From the NCBI GenBank assembly GCA_936914905.1, contig CAKZGI010000090.1, positions 1 through 37,141 on the forward strand: a stretch of 37,141 bases of DNA. Direction: 5' to 3'. This stretch comes from an uncultured Trichormus sp. (GTDB taxonomy: Bacteria > Cyanobacteriota > Cyanobacteriia > Cyanobacteriales > Nostocaceae). Position 1 is the first letter of the stretch. The number at the start of each line of letters is the position of its first letter. A program made the translations under genes and the position numbers. The notes below the pieces were generated by a model. It did not search any database. It had not been told where the DNA came from and worked only from the letters and a program-made list of their open reading frames with translations. Below are positions 9,460-19,051 of the stretch, one piece after another.

Positions 9460-10506
9460 TTACTGTTGATTTATTTTCCAGTTTATCCAATCTTGAGGCT
9501 TAAGAAAAGTTTCATACAATTCAGCTTCAGGAGTATTTGGTTCTGGTTTGTAACCATATTCCCAACGTACTAAAGGTGGTAGGGACATGAGGATTGATTC
9601 TGTACGGCCATTTGTTTGCAGTCCAAAAATTGTACCCCGGTCATAAACCAAGTTAAATTCTACATACCTGCCCCTGCGGTATAGTTGAAAATTCCGTTCG
9701 CGATCGCCATATTCTATCCCATGTCGCCGTTTGACAATGGGAACATAAGCTGGTAGTAAAGCTCTGCCACAATCTTGCACTAAAGCAAACAACTCTTCCC
9801 AAGTGCGTGGTGCGATTGTTCCTACCTGGTTACTATAACCAGCCGCTTCCCCATTGGGATCTGGACCCCTATATATACCGCCTTGACCATCTTGATAATC
9901 CAAAAATAGACCACCAATACCTCTAGTTTCATCCCGGTGCTTGAGATAAAAATATTCATCACACCACCGTTTGAAAACGGGATAATACTCCGAGTGATGT
10001 TGATCGCAAGCCTGTTTCAGAGTTTGATGGAAATGGGCTGCATCCTCAGCAAAGGGGTAATAAGGTGTCAAATCAGCACCACCACCGAACCACCAAACTG
10101 GACCTGCTTCAAAATAGCGGTAATTCAAGTGAACCGTAGGCACATAAGGATTACGAGGGTGTAACACCAGAGAAGTACCTGTTGCATAAAAACCGTGTCC
10201 CTTTGCTTCTGGGCGTTGCGCTAAAATCGACGGGGGGAGATGAGAACCCCACACCTCAGAAAAATTTACACCCGCTTGTTCAAAAATTGCGCCATCACGC
10301 AGTATACGCGATCGCCCCCCACCCCCTTCTGGACGCTGCCAACTATCTTCTTGAAACTTACCAACACCATCGAGTGCTTTCAAAGCCTGAGTAATTTCAT
10401 CTTGCAGTTGCTGCATAAACTGACTGACTCTGGCTTGAGCATCAGGAGGCGGAAGAAAATTGGATGATTCTACTGCTAAAGTGGGGGTTTGCGAGTTGGT
10501 CAACAT
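9460..10506 (-). CDS. hemF: Oxygen-dependent coproporphyrinogen III oxidase
   Basis: HemF converts coproporphyrinogen III to protoporphyrinogen IX with O2, in the cytosolic heme/chlorophyll pathway. The 348-aa protein is collinear with the family: GGGGRSRI at 60-67, the GVNFSEVWG segment, [18 protein letters not shown] at about 117-134, [14 protein letters not shown] at about 138-151, the [10 protein letters not shown] region and [16 protein letters not shown] at about 278-293. The length is normal for cyanobacteria. The upstream spacer to the divergent SRPBCC gene is 361 bp and should carry both promoters. The O2 requirement contrasts with the low-oxygen genes elsewhere in the window. Confidence 0.97.
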   Translation of the reverse strand: MLTNSQTPTLAVESSNFLPPPDAQARVSQFMQQLQDEITQALKALDGVGKFQEDSWQRPEGGGGRSRILRDGAIFEQAGVNFSEVWGSHLPPSILAQRPEAKGHGFYATGTSLVLHPRNPYVPTVHLNYRYFEAGPVWWFGGGADLTPYYPFAEDAAHFHQTLKQACDQHHSEYYPVFKRWCDEYFYLKHRDETRGIGGLFLDYQDGQGGIYRGPDPNGEAAGYSNQVGTIAPRTWEELFALVQDCGRALLPAYVPIVKRRHGIEYGDRERNFQLYRRGRYVEFNLVYDRGTIFGLQTNGRTESILMSLPPLVRWEYGYKPEPNTPEAELYETFLKPQDWINWKINQQ

Positions 10507-10867
10507 AGATTCCCGAACCTAAAATTACAATTTCCAGAAAGCTACAAATTTTCATTTTAAAAATTTGTTGACAATCAGAACCCAAAATCTGGATCGATTT
10601 GCCAAAACTGATTTTTCTTAGCGGTCAAAACCGATTGATTATCTTGACTAGAGTTTATTGTCCCTCAAATGCGTATAGGCTTGTATATTCATTAAGTTTC
10701 TTTGCAATTATTGTGGAAACAATTTTGTTATGAATACCAGAACCTAGAGAATTAGTCTACAAAGCAGCCGATTTTCTGTATGGTATCTGTGGTAAGTAAA
10801 GAGGTCTATTACAATTTTCCCAGATGCCAGAGTAACCAGACAGATTGTAGCCAGGAGGATTAGGACA
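10507..10867. other. Divergent promoter region of hemF and the SRPBCC gene
   Basis: There is no coding sequence. Two related ATTTGCCAAAACTGATT / CGGTCAAAACCGATTGATT segments (about 10598-10638) resemble a degenerate direct repeat and could be an operator, but no regulator can be named. AGGAGG at 10853-10858 is the ribosome site of the downstream plus-strand gene. Confidence 0.45.
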
Positions 10868-11392
10868 GTGCAAGGTTGGTTTTCCAAATTCATCAACCAC
10901 AAACGTCGTCGGTTTTGCGCCTCTCTAGTGCGGACGTATCGAGAAATCAGTTCTGCCTCTGTAGATGAACTGTGGCAAAAAGTAGTGGATTTAACAGATG
11001 TTTCCTGGCATCCACTACTTAAAAGTACCAATGTACCATTAGGATTAGTACCCAAACCCGGATTGATTTTCCAAGCAGTAACACGCTTTTGGCCAATTCC
11101 CATCCAGATTTTTGTGGAAAAGGTAAATCCCAAAGAAATGCTGAGTATCCGTGTACTAGCAATTCCAGGCATTGAAGAGCGGGTTATTTACCAGGTGGAG
11201 TCAACGGTGTGTGGTAGTTATTTATCTTATTCTGTAACTTTACGTGGTTGGTTATCACCCCTAATTTGGTCATTATCTCGTCCCTATGCAGATCGGGTAG
11301 CACGTTCCCTCATTGAAGCCGTAGAAAAGTCAGCATTGCCAACAGTATCAGGAAAGAAGAAATCTTTAGATAATAGTTGTTTTGATTTTTAG
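10868..11392 (+). CDS. SRPBCC-fold (polyketide cyclase/START-like) protein
   Basis: The 174-aa protein begins with GTG 9 bp after a perfect AGGAGG. After a basic N-terminus (about 1-22, FINHKRRRF) it shows the SRPBCC pattern: a helix (SASVDELWQKVVDLTDVSWH, about 29-48), antiparallel strands including GLIFQAVTRFWPIPI, and a long C-terminal helix (DRVARSLIEAVEKSA). This fold makes a hydrophobic ligand pocket, but the ligand is unknown. The last 20 residues look disordered. It precedes mrp by 134 bp. Confidence 0.8.
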   Translation: MQGWFSKFINHKRRRFCASLVRTYREISSASVDELWQKVVDLTDVSWHPLLKSTNVPLGLVPKPGLIFQAVTRFWPIPIQIFVEKVNPKEMLSIRVLAIPGIEERVIYQVESTVCGSYLSYSVTLRGWLSPLIWSLSRPYADRVARSLIEAVEKSALPTVSGKKKSLDNSCFDF

Positions 11393-11526
11393 TCTGAAGG
11401 GAAAATTGAATAACCCAATGCCCAATGACCAATGACTAATAACTAATGGCCTAACAAAGTTAAGATGCAAGTAGGTGAAAATGAAAATTTTTTAAGGTTT
11501 ATTAAGGCGGCAACGGTATACACGCT

Positions 11527-12597
11527 ATGTATCAAGTCCTAGATTCCCAGTCAGTTCTAGAAGTATTGCGACCAGTCGAAGATCCAGAACTTCGCAAAAG
11601 TCTGGTAGAACTGAACATGATTCGCAATGTAAAAATTGACGGTGGCAAGGTCAGCTTTACTTTGGTGTTGACGACTCCTGCCTGTCCTTTACGGGAATTT
11701 ATTGTTGAAGATTGTAAAAAAGCTGTTAACAAACTGCCAGGTGTGAAAGATATCAGTGTAGAAGTAACAGCAGAAACACCCCAGCAAAAAAGCTTACCTG
11801 ACCGCACAGGCGTTGATGGTGTCAAGAATATTATTGCTGTTTCCAGCGGCAAAGGTGGCGTTGGTAAAAGTACAGTAGCGGTAAATGTAGCTGTAGCTCT
11901 AGCACAAACAGGAGCAAAAGTAGGTTTGCTAGATGCTGATATTTATGGGCCTAATGACCCTACAATGCTGGGTTTAGCTAATGCTCAAATTACTGTTCGC
12001 GCCACAGATACAGGGGACATTCTCGAACCAGCATTTAATCATGGCGTTAAATTAGTCTCAATGGGCTTTCTGATTGACCGAGATCAGCCAGTTATTTGGC
12101 GCGGTCCCATGCTGAATGGGGTAATTCGTCAGTTTTTGTATCAGGTGCAATGGGGAGAAATTGATTATTTAATTGTCGATATGCCACCAGGAACTGGAGA
12201 TGCTCAGTTAACTTTAACCCAGGCTGTGCCAATGGCAGGGGCGGTGATTGTTACCACACCCCAAACTGTAGCCCTGTTGGATTCGCGCAAAGGTTTGCGG
12301 ATGTTCCAGCAGCTAAATGTCCCAGTATTGGGAATTGTGGAAAATATGAGCTATTTTATTCCTCCAGATCAACCAGATAAGCAATATGACATTTTTGGTT
12401 CCGGTGGAGGTTCAAAAACTGCCGCAGAATTAGGGGTATCACTATTAGGATGTGTACCTCTAGAAATTTCCACCAGAATGGGAGGTGATAGTGGTGTGCC
12501 AATAGTGGTTGCAGATCCAGATTCAGCTTCTGCTAAAGCCCTCACAGTGATCGCTCTCGCTATTGCGGGTAAAGTATCAGTCGCTGCACTAACATAA
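11527..12597 (+). CDS. mrp: Mrp/NBP35-family P-loop ATPase (Fe-S carrier type)
   Basis: The 356-aa protein has an N-terminal MIP18/DUF59 domain (about 1-85, RPVEDPELRKSLVEL and TTPACPLRE) and a deviant Walker A, GKGGVGKST, near 106-114, then DADIYGPNDPTMLG and DMPPGTGDAQLT. Mrp/ApbC proteins bind and transfer Fe-S clusters. The C-terminal CxxC usually seen after the NMSYF motif is absent: the segment reads NMSYFIPPDQPDKQYD. As far as I remember, cyanobacterial Mrp commonly shows this. The start follows an A-rich leader without a clear Shine-Dalgarno. A hairpin lies just after the stop. Confidence 0.93.
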   Translation: MYQVLDSQSVLEVLRPVEDPELRKSLVELNMIRNVKIDGGKVSFTLVLTTPACPLREFIVEDCKKAVNKLPGVKDISVEVTAETPQQKSLPDRTGVDGVKNIIAVSSGKGGVGKSTVAVNVAVALAQTGAKVGLLDADIYGPNDPTMLGLANAQITVRATDTGDILEPAFNHGVKLVSMGFLIDRDQPVIWRGPMLNGVIRQFLYQVQWGEIDYLIVDMPPGTGDAQLTLTQAVPMAGAVIVTTPQTVALLDSRKGLRMFQQLNVPVLGIVENMSYFIPPDQPDKQYDIFGSGGGSKTAAELGVSLLGCVPLEISTRMGGDSGVPIVVADPDSASAKALTVIALAIAGKVSVAALT

Positions 12598-12616
12598 GGA
12601 TTGGGCATTGGGCATC

Positions 12617-12649
12617 GGGAAGATAGGAAAATTACTTCCCTATCTTCCC
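12617..12649 (+). terminator. Hairpin after mrp
   Basis: GGGAAGATAGG (12617-12627) and CCTATCTTCCC (12639-12649) form an 11-bp stem with an 11-nt loop, 20 bp after the mrp stop. There is no T-run; C-rich CATCCTCCC repeats follow. It may reduce read-through into rodA or be part of a dispersed repeat. Confidence 0.5.
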
Positions 12650-12696
12650 CATCCTCCCCATCCTCCCCATTTAATGCTCAAGTTCCTCTTCGCACA

Positions 12697-14010
12697 ATGT
12701 TGTTAAAATCTTCACTCCCTAAAATCCGCTGGCAATATTGGGTTAAGCCGTGGCAGCAGGTAGATTGGATTTTATTTTGTCTGCCTGTTGCAGTCAGTAT
12801 GTTTGGCGGTCTAATGATTCTGAGTACAGAACTCAAGCAACCAGTAACTGACTGGTGGTGGCACTGGCTGGTAGCTATCATCGGCTCAATCATGGCCCTG
12901 TTGTTAGCTCGTTATCACTACGAAAACCTCATGCGGTTTCACTGGATAACTTACGCGCTCACTAACTTCAGTTTGATGATTGTGATGATCGCTGGTACCA
13001 GTGCTAAAGGCGCACAGCGATGGATTAGTATTTTTGGCTTTAACGTCCAACCCTCGGAATTTGCCAAAATAGGTATGATCATCACCTTGGCAGCTTTGTT
13101 ACATAGGCGAACTGCTTCTACCTTAGAGAGCGTGTTCCGGGTCTTAGCTATTACTGCTATACCTTGGGGATTAATATTTTTACAACCGGATTTGGCAACG
13201 TCGCTGGTATTTGGGGCGATACTCTTAGGAATGCTTTACTGGGCAAATGCTAATCCTGGCTGGTTGATTCTGTTGATTTCCCCTGTGATGTCAGCCATTT
13301 TGTTTAGTATTTCTTGGCCTTTGTCAGAGCCAATAAAGTTGCTTAAAGAACTATCTTTTAGTCCCTTGGGTTTAGCTTGGGCTGGTGCGATGGGGATTGT
13401 GGGGTGGCAAACTCTACCTTGGCGGCGATTTTATATTGGTGCGATCGCCTCTTGGGCGCTGAATATGCTAGGTGGTGAATTAGGGGTTTTCGCGTGGAAT
13501 CATGTATTAAAAGAATATCAAAAAGATAGGTTGAGTGTATTTATAAATCCTGAACATGATCCTCTTGGTGCTGGTTATCACCTGATTCAATCTCGTATTG
13601 CCATTGGTGCTGGTGAAATCTGGGGATGGGGTTTGTTTAAAGGTCCGATGACTCAATTAAATTTTGTACCTGAGCAGCATACGGATTTTATTTTCTCTGC
13701 TGTTGGTGAAGAATTCGGTTTTGTCGGTTGTTTAATAGTTTTATTTTTTTTCTGTTTGATTTGCTTCCGTCTACTGCACGTAGCTCAAACTGCCAAAGAT
13801 AATTTTGGTTCACTCCTGGCTATTGGTGTTCTATCCATGATTGTGTTTCAACTGATTGTCAACGTGGGAATGACCGTTGGTTTAGCACCTGTAGCAGGTA
13901 TACCATTACCTTGGATGAGTTATGGTCGTTCTGCTATGCTGACCAACTTTATCGCTCTGGGAATAGTAGAATCTGTAGCCAATTTTCGGCAACGCCAGAA
14001 ATATTATTAA
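12697..14010 (+). CDS. rodA: Rod shape-determining SEDS protein RodA
   Basis: SEDS glycosyltransferase that polymerises peptidoglycan during cell elongation, in the inner membrane. The protein has about ten hydrophobic helices and family motifs GAQRWISIFGFNVQPSEFAK, then FLQPDLATSLVF, FVPEQHTDFIFSAVGEEFGF and the C-terminal PLPWMSYGRSAML. I chose ATG 12697 (437 aa). The in-frame extension back to 12601 encodes only spacer repeats and the hairpin region. The protein is longer than E. coli RodA (370 aa), with an extra central insertion (about 200-260) usual in cyanobacterial RodA. No mreBCD genes are adjacent. Confidence 0.93.
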   Translation: MLLKSSLPKIRWQYWVKPWQQVDWILFCLPVAVSMFGGLMILSTELKQPVTDWWWHWLVAIIGSIMALLLARYHYENLMRFHWITYALTNFSLMIVMIAGTSAKGAQRWISIFGFNVQPSEFAKIGMIITLAALLHRRTASTLESVFRVLAITAIPWGLIFLQPDLATSLVFGAILLGMLYWANANPGWLILLISPVMSAILFSISWPLSEPIKLLKELSFSPLGLAWAGAMGIVGWQTLPWRRFYIGAIASWALNMLGGELGVFAWNHVLKEYQKDRLSVFINPEHDPLGAGYHLIQSRIAIGAGEIWGWGLFKGPMTQLNFVPEQHTDFIFSAVGEEFGFVGCLIVLFFFCLICFRLLHVAQTAKDNFGSLLAIGVLSMIVFQLIVNVGMTVGLAPVAGIPLPWMSYGRSAMLTNFIALGIVESVANFRQRQKYY

Positions 14011-14091
14011 GGGGTGTAAGGGTGTAGGAGAAAATCCAATGCCCCCATGCCCAATGCCCACTAACAAGCATTAAGCTATTAACAGGAACTA

Positions 14092-14098
14092 AAGGAGG
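14092..14098 (+). promoter_or_regulatory. Strong ribosome binding site of ndhS
   Basis: AAGGAGG, 8 bp before the ATG at 14107, is a near-perfect anti-SD match. Most genes in this window have weak or no such site, so it fixes the start of this short gene. Confidence 0.8.
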
Positions 14099-14106
14099 GT
14101 AAACAC

Positions 14107-14301
14107 ATGATTCTGCCTGGAGCAACTGTTCGGGTCAAAAATCCCGCAGACACATATTATCGGTATGAAGGACTTGTTCAACGGGTAAGTGATGGCAAGG
14201 TAGCTGTACTGTTTGAAGGTGGTAATTGGGATAAGATTATTACTTTCCGCTTGCCAGAATTAGAAGTCGTAGAAACCACAGCTAAGAAAAAAGGCAAATA
14301 A
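14107..14301 (+). CDS. ndhS: NDH-1 complex subunit S
   Basis: The 64-aa protein is a small SH3-like barrel: [10 protein letters not shown], then [26 protein letters not shown] and FRLPELE. This is the cyanobacterial NdhS (CRR31-like) pattern. NdhS is a peripheral subunit of the photosynthetic NDH-1 complex on the thylakoid membrane and helps ferredoxin dock for cyclic electron flow. The lysine-rich tail (KKKGK) and length are normal. It stands between rodA and a HAS-barrel gene on the same strand, 96 bp after rodA. Confidence 0.85.
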   Translation: MILPGATVRVKNPADTYYRYEGLVQRVSDGKVAVLFEGGNWDKIITFRLPELEVVETTAKKKGK

Positions 14302-14388
14302 TAATTTAGTCAGTGGTCAGTTATCATTAGTCAGTAGTTGATATAAAACAACCGATCACTGATAACTGATCACTGTTAACTGATTGCT

Positions 14389-15045
14389 ATGCGTCTACCT
14401 TTACCACAGTTTCCTACAAGCGAACGCCATCCTCACCACATTGCGGAGGTGATTGAAACCACAACTACGGAATTTTTGGCAGAGTGTTTAGAACCAGATG
14501 ATTTGAGTTTTCCACCCATGCCACCTTTTGGTAGTTGGGTTTGTGCTGTGGATGAAGAATCTGGTAATCAAGTTTATGCTGTAGTATATTATGCTACGGC
14601 TATGCCTATAGATTCCGTACACCGGGCTAGGGCGTTGGGGTTGTCTTTGCAAACTTTGCGAGAAGAACAACCTCAAATCTTTGCTATGCTCAGAACTGAA
14701 TTTCGGGCAGCAATTGTGGGATTTGAGCAGCAATCACAAAATATAAGTTATAACCAAGAGGTGTATCAGTATCTCCCGCCCCGTCCACCCCAGATACATC
14801 AGGCTGTTTATCGTTGTCAACCAGAAGCAATTATCAAGTTCACTGAAAAACTAGATTTTTTGCGGACTCTGCTTTTGATTAAAGCTGCGCCAGTAGAATC
14901 TTTGGCCGCATCTGCAATTCGTGAAGTTTACCAGTTACGCAACGCTGACCGAGAATGGCTGATCAAAGCTGGAAGAAATCTCAGTGTGTTGCTAAAAGAT
15001 GATTATGACCGTCTACGGTTTATTTTGAGTCAAATCCATCCTTAG
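14389..15045 (+). CDS. HAS-barrel domain protein, function unknown
   Basis: The 218-aa protein has a HAS-barrel-like N-terminal beta domain (about 15-80: HIAEVIETTTTEFLAEC, PPFGSWVCAVD, VYAVVYYATAMPIDS) followed by a helical C-terminal half. HAS barrels occur in HerA-type ATPases and ATP synthase relatives; stand-alone cyanobacterial proteins like this have no known role. The start at 14389 lies just after AACTGAT repeats and has no clear ribosome site. No HerA/NurA gene is nearby. Confidence 0.75.
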   Translation: MRLPLPQFPTSERHPHHIAEVIETTTTEFLAECLEPDDLSFPPMPPFGSWVCAVDEESGNQVYAVVYYATAMPIDSVHRARALGLSLQTLREEQPQIFAMLRTEFRAAIVGFEQQSQNISYNQEVYQYLPPRPPQIHQAVYRCQPEAIIKFTEKLDFLRTLLLIKAAPVESLAASAIREVYQLRNADREWLIKAGRNLSVLLKDDYDRLRFILSQIHP

Positions 15046-15260
15046 TTGTCAATGATAAGGGTGTAGGGTGTAGGGTGTAAGTTTCTAATATATATGCCTC
15101 ATTTCCAACCGATTTTCAAGATTCCGTTTAGGGTATAGGTAATAGGCAATAGGCAGTAAATAATAACTAATACAGCAGATTGCAGATCAATGAGGTACAG
15201 AATCTAAATTGAAACCTAGACAGCAAGAGAGGTTTACTCCTGACTCCTGACTCCTACTGT

Positions 15261-15286
15261 AACTGATAACTGATAACTGATAACTG
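15261..15286. repeat. Heptanucleotide tandem repeat (AACTGAT)
   Basis: There are nearly four units of AACTGAT, ending 7 bp before the antiporter start. The same heptamer builds the longer array at 32281-32357. Such STRR repeats are typical of heterocystous cyanobacteria. Confidence 0.8.
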
Positions 15287-15292
15287 TTTTAC

Positions 15293-17461
15293 ATGATGCA
15301 ACTTGAGTCACAAGTTCTCAATTTAGATCCAACCTCCCAAGTTCTTGGCCAGGAATCCATTATTCTCTTTGGTATTTTACTGTTAGTGATCTTAGTTGTA
15401 CCTCTCCTGTTTGAGAGGCTAAGATTGCCAGCTTTAGTGGGTTTGGTTTGTTCTGGAATTGTGCTTGGTCCATCTGGTTGGCACTTATTCAGGCCGGAAT
15501 CATCAATGATGAGCTTGCTATCAGATCTTGGGTTATTTTACTTGATGTTTATAGCCGGATTGGAATATAATTTCCAATTTTTTCGTCAACAACAAGGCCG
15601 TTCTTTAGTTTTTGGTAGCTTGACTTTCACTCTACCCTTGATATTGGGAACATTAGGAGGAAGGTTTTTCGGCTTGGGTTGGTATGGTTCTATCTTAATT
15701 GGCTGTTTATTGGCCTCCCATTCTCTTTTGGCATATCCGATTATCAGCCGTTTGGGAGTAGTTAATAACAAGGCGATCACTATGACGATGGGAGCCACAG
15801 TTTTTTCTGATATCGGCTCACTCTTAATATTATCTGTATGTCTATCTATTGTTGATCATGGGGCATTTAACCTGAATCAAATTATCAGGATATTCGGCTC
15901 AGTAATGATATATTTTATGCTGGTTTTGGTAGGTTTTAATTGGGTAATTAAGGAATTTTTACGCCGTTCTGGAGATGATGAGGGAAACAAGTTTTTATGT
16001 ATATTCCTGTCTGTGTTTATGTCCGTTGTCATTGCTCAATTGATGGAATTAGACACAACTGTTGGTTTCTTTTTAGCAGGTTTGGCGGTAAATGAGGCTG
16101 TAGGTGAAGGAGCAGTTAAAGAAAAATTGATATTTATCGGTAGTGTATTATTTATTCCCATTTTCTTTATGTATTTAGGCTTAAAAATTGACTTACCTAT
16201 CTTGTTTAAGGGCTACAACACAATCAAGTTATTATTAATTATTTTTGTGGTTTTAATTGCCAGCAAATTTATGGCTTCTGTGTTGGCAAAACTGTTTTAT
16301 CGCTATAAATGGCAAGAAATTCTAACAATTTGGTCACTATCTATTCCCCTGGTAGAGACGACATTAGCGGTAGTATTAGCTGGATATCAGTCTAGGTTAC
16401 TGTCCCCAGAAGTATTAAACAGTGTGATTGTTTTAGTGCTGATAACAGCAACTTTGGGACCTTGGCTGACAAGGTTGGTGGCTGGGGATGGTGTTGGTTT
16501 GACTGGTTCAATAGCACCGGAAACATCACCAATTAAATCGCGTTACCAGGAATCAGAGTCAGGAAATCCTAACTTGACGATAGTTGTACCTGTATATAAT
16601 CCCCAGACTCAAAAACATTTAATTCAGATGGCGGCATTATTGGCTAATCAGTCCCAAGGGAAAATCTTACCATTAGCGATCGCTCATGCTACTTCACAAA
16701 TGGATGCACCCCAGTTAGAAGTTGCTTGGCAACGCAGTGAAAAGTTATTGGCTAAAGCCATAGCACAAAGTCAATTATTAGGAGCAAAGGCTGAACCATT
16801 ACTCAGAATTGATGATGCTTTTGCTCCAGGAATCTGTAGGGCTGCTCGTGAACAAAAGGCGAATTTGATTATCATGGGTTGGGGTAAACGTACTGGTTTG
16901 AGAGCGCGTTTATTAGGGAATGTGATTGATAATGTGCTTTGGGCTTCCCATTGTCCAGTGGCGGTAGCGCGTCTGGTAGAATCACCAAAAAGAATTCAGC
17001 GCATTCTTGTGCCAATAGAAAATATAGTCACCCCAACACTAACGGCAATACAATTTGCTCAGACTTTGGCAGATGCCAATCAAGCCCAAGTGACTGTATT
17101 GAATGTTTGTGTTAATGAAGCTAACCGCAGACAACGCCGCACCAGCGCGATTCAAGTTGCTGCTAGGCGATCACAACTCTCTCAATTGGTCTCTAAATTA
17201 ACTCTGGCAAATCCACCAGAAGTTCAAGTCATTACTCATGAAGATGTTGCTCAAGCAATTTTGCAAGCAGCAAGATTATATGATTTAGTGGTATTACCTT
17301 TAACCCGTAATCGTACTACTCCTGGCGGATTAGCCATGAGCGATATCACCAACGAATTAGCTAGGCAACTCACTTGCTCGATTATCATTTTCGGAGAACC
17401 ACAACAAAATCAGAAACTAGTTTTTTCCAAAAATATCCCTAATCAGACTATCACCGTGTAA
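15293..17461 (+). CDS. CPA2-type cation:proton antiporter with two C-terminal USP domains
   Basis: This 722-aa inner-membrane protein exchanges Na+ or K+ for protons. The membrane part (about 20-400, roughly 12 helices) shows PALVGLVCSGIVLGPSGW near 43-60, then LFYLMFIAGLEYN near 80-92, and LDTTVGFFLAGLAVNEAVG near 253-271. After a linker (about 405-425), two universal-stress-protein repeats follow: the first begins LTIVVPVYNP and contains ANLIIMGWGKRTG and NVLWASHCPVAVARL; the second begins RILVPIENIVTPT. USP domains often bind nucleotides and may gate transport. Two ATGs (15293, 15296) are adjacent; no ribosome site is seen and heptamer repeats sit directly before the start. The transported ion cannot be told. 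Confidence 0.9.
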   Translation: MMQLESQVLNLDPTSQVLGQESIILFGILLLVILVVPLLFERLRLPALVGLVCSGIVLGPSGWHLFRPESSMMSLLSDLGLFYLMFIAGLEYNFQFFRQQQGRSLVFGSLTFTLPLILGTLGGRFFGLGWYGSILIGCLLASHSLLAYPIISRLGVVNNKAITMTMGATVFSDIGSLLILSVCLSIVDHGAFNLNQIIRIFGSVMIYFMLVLVGFNWVIKEFLRRSGDDEGNKFLCIFLSVFMSVVIAQLMELDTTVGFFLAGLAVNEAVGEGAVKEKLIFIGSVLFIPIFFMYLGLKIDLPILFKGYNTIKLLLIIFVVLIASKFMASVLAKLFYRYKWQEILTIWSLSIPLVETTLAVVLAGYQSRLLSPEVLNSVIVLVLITATLGPWLTRLVAGDGVGLTGSIAPETSPIKSRYQESESGNPNLTIVVPVYNPQTQKHLIQMAALLANQSQGKILPLAIAHATSQMDAPQLEVAWQRSEKLLAKAIAQSQLLGAKAEPLLRIDDAFAPGICRAAREQKANLIIMGWGKRTGLRARLLGNVIDNVLWASHCPVAVARLVESPKRIQRILVPIENIVTPTLTAIQFAQTLADANQAQVTVLNVCVNEANRRQRRTSAIQVAARRSQLSQLVSKLTLANPPEVQVITHEDVAQAILQAARLYDLVVLPLTRNRTTPGGLAMSDITNELARQLTCSIIIFGEPQQNQKLVFSKNIPNQTITV

Positions 17462-17560
17462 AAATACAGGTAACATTCAGCTAATGCCTAATGGCACGCT
17501 AGGCGTTAACGTTCATGTAGTATGTCGTAAACATAGTTCCTCTCAAAGAGGCACAGCCAT

Positions 17561-17751
17561 CAGCAGTCAGCTTTTTCAGGCTAACCCCAAAAATACTTAT
17601 TTGATAATTAACCCATTTCTCAAACATTCTGACTCCTGTACAGGCGTTCGCGTAGCGTGCTGGAAGCATAAGCATTCGGGTGATCAATTATCAGTTTTTG
17701 CCAAAAGCTATTGTCCGAATGCTTCGCCCCTACGACTCCTAAATTCTTACA
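17561..17751 (+). repeat. Dispersed ~100-bp repeat, copy A, interrupted by a nested element
   Basis: The segment starts CAGTCAGCTTTTTCAGG and continues through CTTATTTGATAATTAACC and CAAACATTCTGACTCCTG to about 17638, then resumes with CGACTCCTAAATTCTTACA at about 17732-17751. Copies B (31105-31195) and C (35976-36086, inverted) have the same order. In copy A about 90 bp have been inserted between the two parts. It encodes nothing convincing. Confidence 0.8.
17639..17731. mobile_element. Element nested inside repeat copy A
   Basis: It contains GCGTTCGCGTAGCGTGCTGGAAGCA, then AAGCATTCGG (17669-17678), and the inverse CCGAATGCTT (17715-17724). This is the GCGTAGCGTGCTGGAAGC-type inverted repeat common in Nostocales. 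Comparison with copy B places its insertion in CTGACTCCTGACTCCT, with an ACTCCT hexamer on both sides that was already duplicated in the target. Confidence 0.6.
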
Positions 17752-18035
17752 AATACAGTTTTTAAAAAATTTATTTATCTTTTTTTAGAGATTTGATGAA
17801 CTGTAACTGAAAATTTACCAATTATTTAGAAGATATTTATTAAGTTTACCGAGTATTTGTAGGAAAATCACTTAACCCATAAATATAGCAGTCCCCAGAA
17901 AAATTGGGACATATACTGATGATGAAACACATTCTTTAGAGATTTTCGTTCATAATCTATTTTTGTAGCAAACTGGTTAATCTGACAGTAAAGGACTATA
18001 CCCGTTGGCTATATCTGTAAAATAACTCGGAAACT

Positions 18036-18971
18036 ATGAGAATTTTGGTAACTGGCGGTGCTGGGTTCATTGGTTCCCATCTAATCGACCGACTAATGGC
18101 TGATGGTCATGAAGTTATATGCTTGGATAACTTCTATACAGGTCATAAACGTAATATCCTCAAATGGTTTGATCATCCTTACTTTGAGATGATACGTCAT
18201 GATATCACTGAGCCAATTCGCTTAGAAGTGGATCAAGTCTATCATTTGGCTTGCCCTGCGTCTCCGGTACATTATCAGTACAACCCCATTAAAACCGTTA
18301 AAACTAACGTGATGGGAACACTGAATATGTTGGGATTGGCTAAACGACTGAAAGCTCGGTTTTTGTTAGCTTCCACTAGTGAAGTCTATGGTGATCCAGA
18401 AGTCCATCCCCAAATAGAAGATTATCGTGGTAGTGTCAATCCCATTGGTATCCGTTCTTGCTATGACGAAGGCAAAAGAATAGCAGAAACTTTAGCCTTT
18501 GACTACTACCGAGAAAATAAAGTCAATATTCGGGTGGCGAGAATTTTTAATACCTATGGACCAAGAATGTTAGAAAACGATGGTCGGGTAGTCAGTAACT
18601 TTATAGTTCAAGCTTTACGGGGTAGTCCTTTAACTGTGTATGGTGAAGGTCAACAAACTCGTAGTTTTTGTTATGTCTCTGACCTAGTTAGCGGCCTGAT
18701 CAAGTTAATGAATGGTGACTACATTGGCCCTGTCAATTTGGGTAATCCTGATGAATACACCATTTTAGAACTGGCACAGGCAGTACAAAACATGGTGAAC
18801 CCAGATGCAGAAATTAAGTTTGAACTGCTACCTTCTGATGATCCCCGTCGTCGTCGTCCTGATATTACCAGGGCAAAAACCTGGTTAAATTGGCAACCTA
18901 CCATTCCGCTGCCAGAGGGGTTAAAACTAACAATAGAAGATTTCCGTCAACGTATCGACAGTAACAATTAG
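18036..18971 (+). CDS. uxs: UDP-glucuronate decarboxylase (UDP-xylose synthase)
   Basis: The 311-aa SDR enzyme has the NAD-binding [11 protein letters not shown] at 6-16, the catalytic STSEVYGDP near 113-121 and YDEGKR near 143-148 (the Tyr/Lys pair). [14 protein letters not shown] and CYVSDLV are typical UXS segments. It decarboxylates UDP-glucuronate to UDP-xylose in the cytosol, for envelope or exopolysaccharide synthesis. The next gene, ugd, makes its substrate, and the two are 80 bp apart on one strand. It lacks the membrane anchor of animal UXS. Confidence 0.94.
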   Translation: MRILVTGGAGFIGSHLIDRLMADGHEVICLDNFYTGHKRNILKWFDHPYFEMIRHDITEPIRLEVDQVYHLACPASPVHYQYNPIKTVKTNVMGTLNMLGLAKRLKARFLLASTSEVYGDPEVHPQIEDYRGSVNPIGIRSCYDEGKRIAETLAFDYYRENKVNIRVARIFNTYGPRMLENDGRVVSNFIVQALRGSPLTVYGEGQQTRSFCYVSDLVSGLIKLMNGDYIGPVNLGNPDEYTILELAQAVQNMVNPDAEIKFELLPSDDPRRRRPDITRAKTWLNWQPTIPLPEGLKLTIEDFRQRIDSNN

Positions 18972-19051
18972 TTAGTTAGTGGTCATCAGTCATTTGTGAA
19001 CTAGTGACTCATGACCAATCACCAATGACAAAAAACGAGGAGTTTAATAAA

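Larger units (their letters stand above)
17462..18035. other. Repeat-rich spacer before uxs
   Basis: The first 290 bp are repeats, described separately. From 17765 to 18035 the DNA is A/T-rich without a gene and should carry the uxs-ugd promoter. Confidence 0.6.

Noticed and set aside
10744-11172. 142-aa minus-strand frame over the SRPBCC gene
   Set aside because: Antisense shadow; the plus-strand frame has a perfect Shine-Dalgarno and a recognisable fold.
12601-12696. N-terminal extension of RodA
   Set aside because: Encoded by spacer repeats and the mrp hairpin; the family N-terminus fits ATG 12697.
17484-17765. 93-aa plus-strand frame
   Set aside because: Built entirely from dispersed repeats (copy A and its nested element); no protein-like pattern.
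19004-19051. Upstream start for ugd
   Set aside because: The added 16 residues come from a CCAATCACCAATGAC spacer repeat; ATG 19052 has a ribosome site and begins the Rossmann strand.
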